In this document: in pieces, positions 7,732 to 17,500 of the stretch
Layout of the letters: the number at the start of each line of letters is the position of its first letter
Numbering within the stretch: position 1 is the stretch's first letter
Assembly (NCBI GenBank): GCA_018372435.1
Contig: JAHAJA010000010.1
Span: 1-64,000, forward strand
DNA length: 64,000 bases
Reading direction: 5' to 3'
Source: Clostridiales bacterium
GTDB taxonomy: Bacteria; Bacillota; Clostridia; Lachnospirales; Lachnospiraceae
The notes under the pieces: model-generated
Databases searched by the model: none
Seen by the model: the letters and a program-made list of their open reading frames with translations, nothing else
What the model was told of the DNA's origin: nothing
Program-made: the position numbers and the translations under genes

Positions 7732-8877
7732 TTACATCTTTTTAGTAGAAGCTTTTATATTTTCTACAACCTCGCTTTTCTCCATGAAATTCGACGTTTC
7801 AATCTTTTCTCCCCATTTAGCCTTTATGGTTTCTAAGGAATCTGTCTTCACATCAACCCTTGCGATATTAGCAAAATAGCAGAAAAAAGTGCCGACATCA
7901 TTATTGGTACCTTTATATGTCCATGTTGTCCAACTAATATTATGTTCATCACACATCGGTATACCATTAAGGTTCTGGAATTCGCCAATATATCCTGCTA
8001 CTCCATACTTATCCATGGTGTCTGCCATATCTTCTACCCATTTTTTGAATCCTTGGTCATCATCGTACAAGTGTGTTTGATACATCATATTCGCCCAACC
8101 TTTTTCCATCGGATTTGGTAGATTCGACACACGCCAAATACCTTCAACAGTAATTACATGATTATCCCCTGTTTCACGTATGGCTTTGATCATGCTGTCA
8201 TATATCTGATTTGTCATCTCCCACGATTTCTGTTCCCAAGGGTCATAGCTATTCTTTCCCTCATATCCAGAATTGTTTTGTGGTTCATTCATAATATCAT
8301 AAGCAGCAACGGTACTGTTTTCTTTATAACGGTTTGCTATAGCAACCCATAACTTTTTCATGGATTCTTGACAAACAATATCGGTATATAATCGATTCTC
8401 TTCTAAGGTACCACAACAATGATCCATGCTTTGTCCTCCTGGACAACCATGCATATCCAAGATAACATACATACCATATCTTTCAGCCATTTTAATAACC
8501 CAGTCTAATCTCTTGAATCCCGGGTTTTCATTAAGATTTTCATTAATCCATGTTCCATCTTCACTCTTCATAAAATTACGATACCAGAATGGTACACGCA
8601 AAACATTGCAGCCCATGTCTGAGATATTCTTGATATCAGCTTCTGTAATCCAATGATCTTGATAGGTATCAAGAATCTCTTGTACCTCTTTTTCAGTAAA
8701 ACGTTCTTCTAATACGTTAAGCGTATCTAGATTTGCCCATTTTCTATCCTCTCCGCTAACAGGGCACATCCAACTTTCTTGGATGAGCCAGCCGCCAAGA
8801 TTCAAGCCACGGAGTACAACTTCCTCTCCAAGCCCATTAATAAGTTTGTTATTTACTACTTTCAAAAATCTATCCAT
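7732..8877 (-). CDS. Glycoside hydrolase family 5, cytoplasmic
   Basis: GH5 enzyme of 381 residues without a signal peptide, so probably intracellular. The acid/base is Glu198 in MNEP and the nucleophile Glu299 in IGEF; LRGLNLGGWL near the start and DMHGCPGGQ near 141-149 are GH5 core features of the exo-glucanase-like branch. It resembles the catalytic part of the large secreted GH5 in this window (LRGTNAGGWL, DMHGAFGSQ), so the two look paralogous. It follows GH30 in the same direction with a 184-base gap containing a hairpin. It likely trims imported beta-gluco-oligosaccharides; the linkage is unknown. Confidence 0.9.
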   Translation of the reverse strand: MDRFLKVVNNKLINGLGEEVVLRGLNLGGWLIQESWMCPVSGEDRKWANLDTLNVLEERFTEKEVQEILDTYQDHWITEADIKNISDMGCNVLRVPFWYRNFMKSEDGTWINENLNENPGFKRLDWVIKMAERYGMYVILDMHGCPGGQSMDHCCGTLEENRLYTDIVCQESMKKLWVAIANRYKENSTVAAYDIMNEPQNNSGYEGKNSYDPWEQKSWEMTNQIYDSMIKAIRETGDNHVITVEGIWRVSNLPNPMEKGWANMMYQTHLYDDDQGFKKWVEDMADTMDKYGVAGYIGEFQNLNGIPMCDEHNISWTTWTYKGTNNDVGTFFCYFANIARVDVKTDSLETIKAKWGEKIETSNFMEKSEVVENIKASTKKM

Positions 8878-9008
8878 ATTCTTTATGTCCTTTTTTATTT
8901 AGTGTCTATTCAGTAAATTCTCGAAGCGAGTTTTTCGTTGAATATAGCAGTTAGCTACTCCAAGGAATCTTCAAGTGCGAAATTTGAACTTGATCATTCA
9001 AACGGACC

Positions 9009-9055
9009 AAGAGGCCGTGCAAAATATAGTACAACCTATTTTGCCACAGCCTCTT
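9009..9055. other. Hairpin between the GH30 and GH5 genes
   Basis: Arms 9009-9026 and 9037-9055 pair nearly throughout with one bulge and one mismatch. On the minus strand no T run follows, so it may be a processing or mRNA-stabilising structure; on the plus strand five T follow, but no plus-strand gene ends there. Confidence 0.45.
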
Positions 9056-9061
9056 TTTATA

Positions 9062-10387
9062 CTACCAACAAAGCGTTATTACTGAATGTGCTGTAAGCGT
9101 AATATCGCAAACATTCTTCTCTTCGCAAACTTGCATCTTTAGATCATTTTCTGTGCGATTCATTAAAACTACTACTTTTTCACCATCTGGATTTACAAAA
9201 CCGACAGCGTCAACTTGGTCTGTATATCTAGATACCAGTATTCTTTTCGCACCTTTTTTAACAAATCTACTTAGATGACCAATATAGTGGAAGGATAACT
9301 TAATATCTAACTGATCGTTATCTTTATCATACATAATTGGTGCATCACAGAAGTTCCCTACGTGATTTGGTCCCCCTTGTGCATTCAACACAAGATTCCA
9401 ATCAATATAACCATTCATTCCTTGATTCAAGTTCCCAATCATATCATGTAGATACATCTCAGCATTTTTCACTTGATTATTGGATTTAAATCTTGAATAC
9501 TCGACGCAACCTTCTGTAAAGATAAGCTCTTTGTCAGGGTATTTTGCTCTTACTGCATCAAGTGCTTCAAAATGATCACCTGTATACCAGTGGAAGCCAA
9601 TCGCTCCAACGCTATCATTTGCACCTACCACTGAGAAGGTTTCATCAGCACGCTCTAGGATACAATCTTTATTGTGATCCCATATAACGATAACAATATC
9701 AGAATATCCATGTGCATCCAATGTCTTTCTTAGATACTCTGTAGCAAAGATTCCTTCTTCTTCACCTGTATATAAGCAGGAATCCCATGTCTGTGTTGCT
9801 TTCGGTTCATTCTGCACGGATATTCTATGAATAGCTATCCCTAACTTTTCATATTCCTCCACATACTTTACAATCATATCAGCCCACATCTGGTAATATT
9901 CTTTCTTAAGAACTCCTCCATGGTTCATCTCTTGATTGCTTTTCATAAACGCTGGGGGGCTCCATGGACTTGCAAGCAATTGAATATCTGGGTTAATAGT
10001 CAACGCATCTTTAATCATTGGAATTAAATATTGATTGTCTCTTTCAAGTGTAAAGGTATCTAGATTCTTATCCTCTGGATCTTCCACATAAGCATAATTG
10101 CCAAGAGAAAAGTCACAACTTTGTATATGCGTTCTACAAAAGTTATATTGATTTCCCTCTGTGCCGAAGCATGCTTGCAAAAACTGTTCTTTCTTATCCG
10201 CACTCATTGACTTCATTGTCTCAGCAGCCGCTTCCGTGAAAGCTCCACCAAAACCAAGAATTGTTTGTCTCGTCTCTTTCGGATAAACCTTAATCAGGCT
10301 CATTTCTGCTCTATCATCTCCAACAAATGAAAGTTCACTTGTTTCAAATTGCTTTTGTTCATTACTTTTATAGCATTTAATATTCAT
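9062..10387 (-). CDS. Glycoside hydrolase family 30, cytoplasmic
   Basis: GH30 (glucosylceramidase-like) enzyme, 441 residues, no signal peptide. GFGGAFTEA (46-54) is a typical GH30 N-terminal motif; the acid/base is Glu194 in VQNEP and the nucleophile Glu292 in FTEG. The C-terminal ~70 residues form the beta-sandwich usual for GH30. Known GH30 activities include beta-1,6-glucanase, beta-xylosidase and beta-glucosidase. It lies 15 bases downstream of an ABC sugar-binding lipoprotein gene, so it probably acts on what that transporter imports. Confidence 0.9.
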   Translation of the reverse strand: MNIKCYKSNEQKQFETSELSFVGDDRAEMSLIKVYPKETRQTILGFGGAFTEAAAETMKSMSADKKEQFLQACFGTEGNQYNFCRTHIQSCDFSLGNYAYVEDPEDKNLDTFTLERDNQYLIPMIKDALTINPDIQLLASPWSPPAFMKSNQEMNHGGVLKKEYYQMWADMIVKYVEEYEKLGIAIHRISVQNEPKATQTWDSCLYTGEEEGIFATEYLRKTLDAHGYSDIVIVIWDHNKDCILERADETFSVVGANDSVGAIGFHWYTGDHFEALDAVRAKYPDKELIFTEGCVEYSRFKSNNQVKNAEMYLHDMIGNLNQGMNGYIDWNLVLNAQGGPNHVGNFCDAPIMYDKDNDQLDIKLSFHYIGHLSRFVKKGAKRILVSRYTDQVDAVGFVNPDGEKVVVLMNRTENDLKMQVCEEKNVCDITLTAHSVITLCW

Positions 10388-10402
10388 AGATTACCCCCAA
10401 TA

Positions 10403-12046
10403 TTAATTTCCTAGCTTTTGCTTATTCTTTTCTATCTTTTGATTTTTAATCTCTACAACTGCATCCCAACCGTTATCTTTAAGGAATGACTTGTATGATT
10501 CTAATACCGAATTGAAAGATTCATCACTATCTGATCGAATTAAACTAACTAAAGTCGTTGTCCATTCTGTAGTAACAGCTGAATTAGTTCTTGCTTCTTC
10601 TGTTCCTGCATCAGGGCTTGTGTTTTCAATAACGAAGTGTGGAACCAATTTTCCTTGTCCCCAATCATTAAGCTGTTTAATTGATTCTGGGAACGGCTCT
10701 TCTCCATACGCTTTGTATTTGTCATGTCCAAAGAAGAAGAATTCGCCAATACGGTATTCTTTCTTGAATCTATCGTTATCATTTTTCTGCATTTCTTTCG
10801 CTTCATCAGTAAGTACATATTTACCTTCATCATTGATTGTATAAGATACACCTTCAATACCAAATGTAGTAAGTATTTGACCTTCTTCACTTAATAAATA
10901 AGTAAATAATTGAATCGCTTTTGCAGGATCTTTACATTGATTCGTAATGTATGATACCATCCAACCACTGATACCAGCTTGATTTAATGTAGGTTGGTTG
11001 CCTACTGTACTTTGCGGACCATCAATTGCAATGTAAGCTGCATCTGGATTTGCATTCATCCAAGATGTTAAGAATCCAGAACTTTGAGGAGTACCATCTA
11101 ACATAATAGTTGCATATTTACCTGCTTTTAATTTCTCTTCGAATGCAGTTCCGTCATCTGCAAAGCTATCATCACTGATATATCCTAAACGATGTGCTTC
11201 ACTGAACGTCTTTATCCAAGATAAATAATCTTCATCAAGATTTCTATAATAGAAGTTTTCGTTATCATCTAATAATGGTACACCAATAAAATCTTGGAAT
11301 GGATCACCCATAGAACCTGTGCTTTCTGTAGTGAAAGCATTAAATCCGAATGGATATAGTTCTGGGTATTGAGTTTTAATTTGACCTAACACGTTTAAAA
11401 ACTCTTCTTGAGTACCCATAGATGGACTTCCTAAAGCTTCATAGATGTCTTTACGAATTACAAAAGCTGTTTTGGTATTGATAAGACCACTCTCGTAGTC
11501 AGCTGCTGTATTAGAATAATTCGCATAACCATAGCTCTTTCCATCATCTAATTGCAACCAGTTTAATGTTTCTTCCGAAGCAACTTTTCTAAAATAAGGA
11601 TCGTATTTATCAGCTACTTCATATAAAGGCTGTGCCCATGAATTTGCTTTTAGAGCTACTTGCGAACTAGCATCAAATACACTAATTAAGTCCGGCATAT
11701 CTCCACTGGCAAACAAAGTATTAAGTGTTGTGTCATCACCAACAATAAATTTGATTTTAACGTGTAAATCTTCTTCAATCTTTTTAGTGATAATATCATT
11801 ACCCCAATCTGAATTCCACCAATCTGCATTAACATACCATGTAAGTTCTGTCATCTCTTGTGGATCTAGTTTCCATGCTGGGGTCTCAGGATCTAGTTCA
11901 TATCTGGCTTCCGATGCATTCGCTGCTTTATCTCCGCCCGAACTTGTAACATTTCCTTCTTTTTTACTACAACCTCCAAGCACAATTGTAGTTGCCATTA
12001 ATAGTGCAATGGACTTTGTCATCCATTTTGATAATCCTTTTCTCAT
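10403..12046 (-). CDS. Extracellular solute-binding lipoprotein, family 1 (oligosaccharide)
   Basis: Binding protein of a carbohydrate ABC importer, 547 residues. I place the start at the ATG at 12046, eight bases after GGAGG; the in-frame GTG at 12061 overlaps that site. The signal peptide ends in a lipobox with Cys26 (LGGC). The large size and partner permeases fit the LplA/YtcQ group, which take up polymer-derived oligosaccharides. It is the third gene of the importer operon and precedes GH30. Ligand inferred as a beta-gluco-oligosaccharide from the hydrolases. Confidence 0.9.
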   Translation of the reverse strand: MRKGLSKWMTKSIALLMATTIVLGGCSKKEGNVTSSGGDKAANASEARYELDPETPAWKLDPQEMTELTWYVNADWWNSDWGNDIITKKIEEDLHVKIKFIVGDDTTLNTLFASGDMPDLISVFDASSQVALKANSWAQPLYEVADKYDPYFRKVASEETLNWLQLDDGKSYGYANYSNTAADYESGLINTKTAFVIRKDIYEALGSPSMGTQEEFLNVLGQIKTQYPELYPFGFNAFTTESTGSMGDPFQDFIGVPLLDDNENFYYRNLDEDYLSWIKTFSEAHRLGYISDDSFADDGTAFEEKLKAGKYATIMLDGTPQSSGFLTSWMNANPDAAYIAIDGPQSTVGNQPTLNQAGISGWMVSYITNQCKDPAKAIQLFTYLLSEEGQILTTFGIEGVSYTINDEGKYVLTDEAKEMQKNDNDRFKKEYRIGEFFFFGHDKYKAYGEEPFPESIKQLNDWGQGKLVPHFVIENTSPDAGTEEARTNSAVTTEWTTTLVSLIRSDSDESFNSVLESYKSFLKDNGWDAVVEIKNQKIEKNKQKLGN

Positions 12047-12067
12047 AATACATACCTCCACTTTTTC

Positions 12068-12940
12068 TTATTCTTTCACTGCACCAAGCATCATGCCAGA
12101 AACAAAATGCTTTTGTAACAGCGGATAAGCGATTAATATTGGAACTGTTGTTATAACAATTGTTGCCAGCTGTACCCCTTTTGAAGTAGTTTCCATTACC
12201 ACACTACCTACTGGCATATTCTTAACATTTTGTTGTACGATGATCTCGTACAATTTCATTTGAACCGGATATAGAGCCTTATCCGTGATATATAATTTAG
12301 CAGTCATGAAGTCATTCCATTGAAATACTCCATTAAACAAAGCTATCGTTGCAATTGCAGGCTTTGATAAAGGCATTATGATCTTCAGGAAGATTCTCCA
12401 AACACCCGCACCGTCAATCTTTGCTGATTCTTCTAAAGACGGCGGAACCTGTCTAAAGAAATTCATTAGGATAACAACATCATAGTAGCTAAATAAAGCA
12501 GGAATAATATAAATCATAAAACTATTTGTAAGATTTAATTGTCTCATTAATAAATAAGTAGGAATCATACCACCTGAGAAGAATAATGTAACAACACCCA
12601 TAGCTGTGTATAACTTTCTTCCCATTAAATCTCTTTTACTCATACCATAAGCAACCATAGAACAAAAGAATACGTGAGTTACCACACCAATTACTGTCTT
12701 AGATACGGATACGATATACGCCTTCCATATACTAAGATCATTCATTACAGCCCTATAGTTCTCAATGGAGAACTCCTTCGGAAAAAGAACAAATCCACCT
12801 TCTGCTAACGACTTCCCACTACTAAAGGAACTTGCTACGATATTCCATATTGGAACAACAATAATAACTGCAATTATAAGTAAAACAAATCGATTGAATA
12901 AATCAAACCTCTTACTTTCACTCATTCTAACTTTTTTCAT
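12068..12940 (-). CDS. Sugar ABC transporter permease, LplC/YtcP type
   Basis: Integral membrane permease of 290 residues with six hydrophobic segments. The EAA loop reads EESAKIDGAGVWRIFLKIIMP, the site that docks an ATPase. The C-terminus HFVSGMMLGAVKE is typical of the LplC group. It lies 14 bases after the LplB-type gene. No ATP-binding subunit is encoded nearby, so a shared MsmX-like ATPase from elsewhere is needed. Confidence 0.92.
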   Translation of the reverse strand: MKKVRMSESKRFDLFNRFVLLIIAVIIVVPIWNIVASSFSSGKSLAEGGFVLFPKEFSIENYRAVMNDLSIWKAYIVSVSKTVIGVVTHVFFCSMVAYGMSKRDLMGRKLYTAMGVVTLFFSGGMIPTYLLMRQLNLTNSFMIYIIPALFSYYDVVILMNFFRQVPPSLEESAKIDGAGVWRIFLKIIMPLSKPAIATIALFNGVFQWNDFMTAKLYITDKALYPVQMKLYEIIVQQNVKNMPVGSVVMETTSKGVQLATIVITTVPILIAYPLLQKHFVSGMMLGAVKE

Positions 12941-12954
12941 ACGATTTCTCCTCC

Positions 12955-13875
12955 TTACAATACCGATTCATCATTAATCTTACTAGTTAAATAGTTCGCA
13001 CTAAGTAATAAAATTAATGAGACGATGGAAACTCCTAATCCTACAGCGGCTGCATAAGAGAAATCTCCTTGCGTAATACCCATTCGATAAACATAGGAAT
13101 CTATTACTTCAGCTTTCACACGATTTTGTGAATTCATTAATACTAACGTCTGGTCAAGATTCGATTTTAACAATCCACTTACTGTTAATATGAAATTCAA
13201 ACAAATAATAGTTTTTAATAAAGGTAGTGTAATGTGCAAGATTTGCTTGATTCTACTTGCTCCATCAATTCTGGCAGCTTCATAATATGTACTATCAATA
13301 CCTGCCATTGCCGCTAGGTATAGAATCGTCCCCCAACCAGCTTCCTTCCATACATCTGATAAAACAGCTATGAGCCAATATTTATCTGCATCAAGTAATA
13401 TATTTCTCGGTTCACTTATTACTCCAAGTGAAAGCAATATTTCATTAAACATTCCTGTTGTAGACATCCAGCTGATCATCATACCACCAAGTACAATCCA
13501 AGATAAAAAGTGTGGTAGATATGAGATTGTTTGCATAATTCTCTTAAATGGTCCATCTTTTATCTCATAGATCATGACCGACAAAATAATAGGAATTGTA
13601 AAGCCTATTAATAACTTTAAGAAACTAATTCCCAATGTATTGACTACTGATTTCCAAAAAAACTTATCTCGAAAAGCAATCATAAAATTATCAAAACCTA
13701 CCCATTTGGCAGTTGCTAACGTATCTACAACTGTATAGTTTTTGAATGCAATGCTCAATCCATAGATTGGCATAAAGCAGAATATAATCATGAATATGAC
13801 ACCAGGTAAAACCATACTTTGCAAGCCAGCCTGTTTTTTTACTGTTTTTAAGAAGCCTTGTTTTTTCTTGCTCAT
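12955..13875 (-). CDS. Sugar ABC transporter permease, LplB type
   Basis: First gene of the importer operon, 306 residues with six hydrophobic segments. The EAA loop is around YEAARIDGASRIKQILHITL. MSKKKQGFLK is the basic N-terminus. A perfect 16-base palindrome lies 34 bases upstream (13909-13924), in a position to control the operon (permeases, binding protein, GH30 and perhaps GH5). Confidence 0.92.
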   Translation of the reverse strand: MSKKKQGFLKTVKKQAGLQSMVLPGVIFMIIFCFMPIYGLSIAFKNYTVVDTLATAKWVGFDNFMIAFRDKFFWKSVVNTLGISFLKLLIGFTIPIILSVMIYEIKDGPFKRIMQTISYLPHFLSWIVLGGMMISWMSTTGMFNEILLSLGVISEPRNILLDADKYWLIAVLSDVWKEAGWGTILYLAAMAGIDSTYYEAARIDGASRIKQILHITLPLLKTIICLNFILTVSGLLKSNLDQTLVLMNSQNRVKAEVIDSYVYRMGITQGDFSYAAAVGLGVSIVSLILLLSANYLTSKINDESVL

Positions 13876-13908
13876 TTTGAACCTCCATTGTTAACTTTAA
13901 CAGTTTTT

Positions 13909-13924
13909 ATTAAAACGTTTTAAT
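13909..13924. promoter_or_regulatory. LacI-type operator before the sugar importer operon
   Basis: Perfect palindrome ATTAAAACGTTTTAAT, centred on CG as in LacI-family sites. The identical 16-mer occurs at 19446-19461 before the secreted GH5 gene, and a diverged copy lies before the lacI-type gene. It is inferred to be the site of the regulator encoded at 19707-20708. Confidence 0.75.
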
Positions 13925-14038
13925 CTATGTTTAAAATAATATCATTATTTCATTGCTGTGTCAATTCTTTTTTGTGCTATTTTTATATATTATTTAAGAT
14001 TCAAGTGTTGTTTTTATGTTTTATACCTACATATTGAT

Positions 14039-14050
14039 TGAAACGTTTCA
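14039..14050. promoter_or_regulatory. Second AAACGTTT palindrome upstream of the importer operon
   Basis: Perfect 12-base palindrome TGAAACGTTTCA. It shares the AAACGTTT core with the 13909 site and lies 114 bases further upstream, allowing repression by looping. It is two bases shorter than a CcpA cre box. An identical copy at 14294-14305 falls in a coding-like remnant and may be chance. Confidence 0.5.
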
Positions 14051-14175
14051 TAAATAACAGAGTATTTGCAGAATATTTTTATACTTTTATCATAATTTGC
14101 TTATTATTGTATTGAATACTTACATAATCCTTTACACATTGGATACTTGGTCACTTAGTAATTGAACTCATACAA

Positions 14176-14456
14176 TTACCATTTAGGATAACTATCTATT
14201 ATATTAAAGGTTCCTGCTTCTTGACTGGTTGTTCCACTGATTCCCCAAGGCTTTCTAATGAATATTCCATTGTCATCATTTATAAATTCACTATGAAACG
14301 TTTCAATGTCTTGTGCAGCAGTAATTAATCCCATTTTTTTATTCCGATCGCATATCCGCCATCAGCGATATCAATTGTAATTGCTGTTTTTATAGTATGG
14401 ACTCTTACATGCCATGGGATGCAAGATACTACCAAACTCTCAACCAAATTACGCAC
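14176..14456 (-). pseudogene. Coding-like remnant with a probable frameshift
   Basis: About 95 codons read protein-like on the minus strand: frame one from 14456 to about 14340 (ending around ADGGYAIGI), then after a run of seven A (14334-14340) a second frame continues through KKMGLITAAQDIETF, and later RKPWGISGTTSQEAG, to a stop at 14176. No ATG and ribosome site are visible. It sits just downstream of the large GH5 gene, so it may be a decayed neighbour gene. The family is not recognised, and chance openness cannot be excluded. Confidence 0.35.
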
Positions 14457-14479
14457 TCACTAAAACTTCATGTAGGTTT

Positions 14480-14533
14480 ATCTAGGACGACGCCACTAAT
14501 GTGAATTACGTTTTTGACGCCATTATCCTAGAT
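14480..14533. repeat. Inverted repeat enclosing a direct repeat, 3' of the GH5 gene
   Basis: Perfect 8-base arms (14480-14487 and 14526-14533, ATCTAGGA/TCCTAGAT) flank two copies of GACGCCA separated by about 20 bases. It lies about 50 bases beyond the GH5 stop. Without a T run it is not a classical terminator; it might end or stabilise the message. Nothing else is recognised in 13925-14579 apart from the items listed. Confidence 0.45.
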
Positions 14534-14579
14534 TAACCCTATCAATTAAACCTCTTTAAATTAACTATTTAACTTAACT

Positions 14580-17500
14580 TTATTTTACTATTATTTTAAT
14601 TGTCTTTACTTTCTTACCACTACTATAGATTATGATATTAGCAGTTCCTTTTTTCTTAGCTTTCAGCTTCACTTGTGTTTTTCCTTTGTTGCTTCCAACT
14701 GAAACAATATCGCTATTTGATGATTTCCATGTTATTGTAGATGTCTTAAACCCTTTGCAGTCAATTTTAATCATCTGCTCATTACCAACTTTCATAGTAG
14801 TAACTTGTTTAACTACTGAAATGGTAGCCTTCTCGACTTCTACTACACAGTTCGTTGCAATCTTCGTTCCATCTCTTAATTCAGTGGTAACAACAATTGT
14901 TACTTTTCCGGTTTTCTTAGCTGTTATTTTACCAGTTTTACTAACCGCTGCAATCTTTGGATTTTCAGATGTATACGTAACAATTACTTCATTGGTTTTT
15001 GTTTTATCGTAACTGAATTTTACAACCCGATTCAATCCTTCTGGTATGGTAACTTTAATTTGCGCTACATTACCTTTGTTTCCAGTTGCATAGATCTTCT
15101 TAGCGTTTAAAGTAATCTTAATCTTTTCTTGTAATTTCTTAACACTCGAAGGTACTGTTAGCTGATTCGACTCACCTGAATTACCTTGTTCTTCTTTTTC
15201 TTCAGATTCTGTTGTACCACCTGGTGTATTACCAGAATTACCGCCATTATTATTGGAATTATCTGTATACGGAATCTTTACTGTCCCATTCTTTTCAAAG
15301 AAACCTTTTAATATATTCGCAATTTCCGTATTTCTAGTAAATGTATCCGTAGTAACTTCACTCCATTTACTTCGAATTGTCGCCTCTGAATCGCTTTCAA
15401 TATTAACCGTATTAGATTTCTTCGTATAGATTCCCCAGCTGCTTCCCTCACCACCATCGGATACTTTAAAGGTCCATGTTGTGTAACTCCAGCCTTCTCT
15501 TTCAAATATCTCTAAGCACTGTTTCCAACTCTCTGTATTTGCAAAGAATGTAAATTCTCCTATAAATACAGGTACATTGTAATTAGTTGCTTCATTGATT
15601 AAAGACACTTTGTTATTAATAAAATTCAGTTGTGAATTCAAACTATTTAAGTCGTTCCATTGATAAAAATGATACTGATATACAACATTTTCCCAACCAT
15701 ATAATTCAGGTTCTGGCAAATCTGTAGGTTCCCATATAGCTTGCATGAAAATCATATGATTTTTATCGATAGCTCGTATTGCTCGGTAGATTCTATCATA
15801 AACATCATATTGCATTGTTCCGCTGGTACTAGGCTCATTTAATAAGTCATATCCGCATACCATTGGTTCATCTTTATATCTTGTAGCTATTGCTTCCCAA
15901 AGCTTGATTGTCTTCTCAATATTCTCTTCTTCACCATAGAACCTGCCTACATCAGCAATTGTAGTATCTCCTGAATGATCTTTACCGTTTTGGGAACCGA
16001 ATGCTCCGTGCATGTCAATCATCACATAAAGGTCTCGTTTCTTCGCTTGTTTAATAAACCAATCAAGACGTTCAAATGCATCTTCTTTTAATGATCCATC
16101 TGTGTTAGCCATCTCAAAATATGTTATCGGTAAACGAAGTACATTCACGCCTTCTGCTTTAGCCAAATCAAAATCTTTCTCTGTCCACCAATGATTCTGA
16201 TATAGAGATATCAATTCATTGGCTACCTTTGCACCAAAACGCTCTGTAAATGTTTCTAATATCGTAACCATATCTACGGCATCAACTGGACACTGCCAAT
16301 TCTCAGTAACGAGCCAACCACCTGCATTCGTTCCTCGTAGAACAACTTCATCACCTTTACCAAAATTATCTCGAATTACTTTGCCATCAGTCATTAAGAA
16401 ATTCGAAACTACAATCGGATTTTCTTCTGGAGGGGTAACTTCTTTCTTATTAAAAGCATATTCCCAGGATTCAATTCCACTCACACTGCCATCCAAGCCA
16501 TAAGACACAGCTTTCAAAGTAGTATTCTTATCAACTCGAAACGCTTTCTTATATAACAATTTTGTTTTATCTGGCTCAGAACCATCTAACGTATAATAGA
16601 TGTTTGCTCCCGATGATGATACCAACTCTACAACAGCAAACTCATCATATGTTCCAGCAGCTCCGTGAGTAATAACAACATTCCCTGGTTTAACCACATA
16701 AGTAAATTCACTTATCGGTCCTGTTACGTCACCTTTCACAGAAATCGCTTTAATTGTTGTTGTCTTTGTTAATGTAATTGCCTTTGTATACAGATTGCTA
16801 TTCTTTGTAGGCTCCTTACCATTTGTTGTGTAATAAATAGCAGCTCCATCTTTGCTAAATAATTCTGTTGTACAAGAACCAACATACTCTTTATCCGTTG
16901 CTGCATTTGCAACAACATCGTCAGTTGTTACTTCATTATCGATTCCGTAGACATATTCCGCAAACGAAACACTATCAATCAGATAAGTTCCTGTATTGTT
17001 GAATCCAAGACCAACTTCACTGATATAGGCTCTATCTAACTCCTTTTTGCTATCCAGATCATCAAGATATACATAACACTTTGTCCATTCTCCATATACA
17101 GTGGTTCCCGCTACCTTGCTTGTTACTACCGTCCCAAACTTATCCTTCAATATCACAGTTGGTAGGTTGTAGCCTTGAAGATCTTTCACATAGAATGTTA
17201 AGTAATTCGATTTTCTTATATCCACCGTTTTTTCATCTTCAAGTTTTAAGAATACACTTCTAACTTTTTCTGAAGGATTTCCAGAAACAGTGTACATATC
17301 ACATTCTAAAGAATAACCACCTTCTATTGCATCTTGTTTTAGTGCATATCGAACACCATATGCGTTCTGAATCTGGCTTACTCCATTCTCAAAGGTATGA
17401 AACGTAACATCACCATTCTCAGGCATTGCTTTAATTCTATAGTTATACGTTGCAACACCACTAAAATCATCTGCACTTCTTGCCGTAATTGCTTTTAAAG

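Noticed and set aside
14039..14050. CcpA cre box
   Set aside because: The palindrome is 12 bases with AAACGTTT core and lacks the 14-base TGNAANCGNTNNCA spacing, so a dedicated LacI-family regulator fits better.
14294..14305. Third perfect TGAAACGTTTCA palindrome as an operator
   Set aside because: Lies inside the coding-like remnant (codons for ETFH) away from any start, so it is not listed as a regulatory feature although it may still bind.
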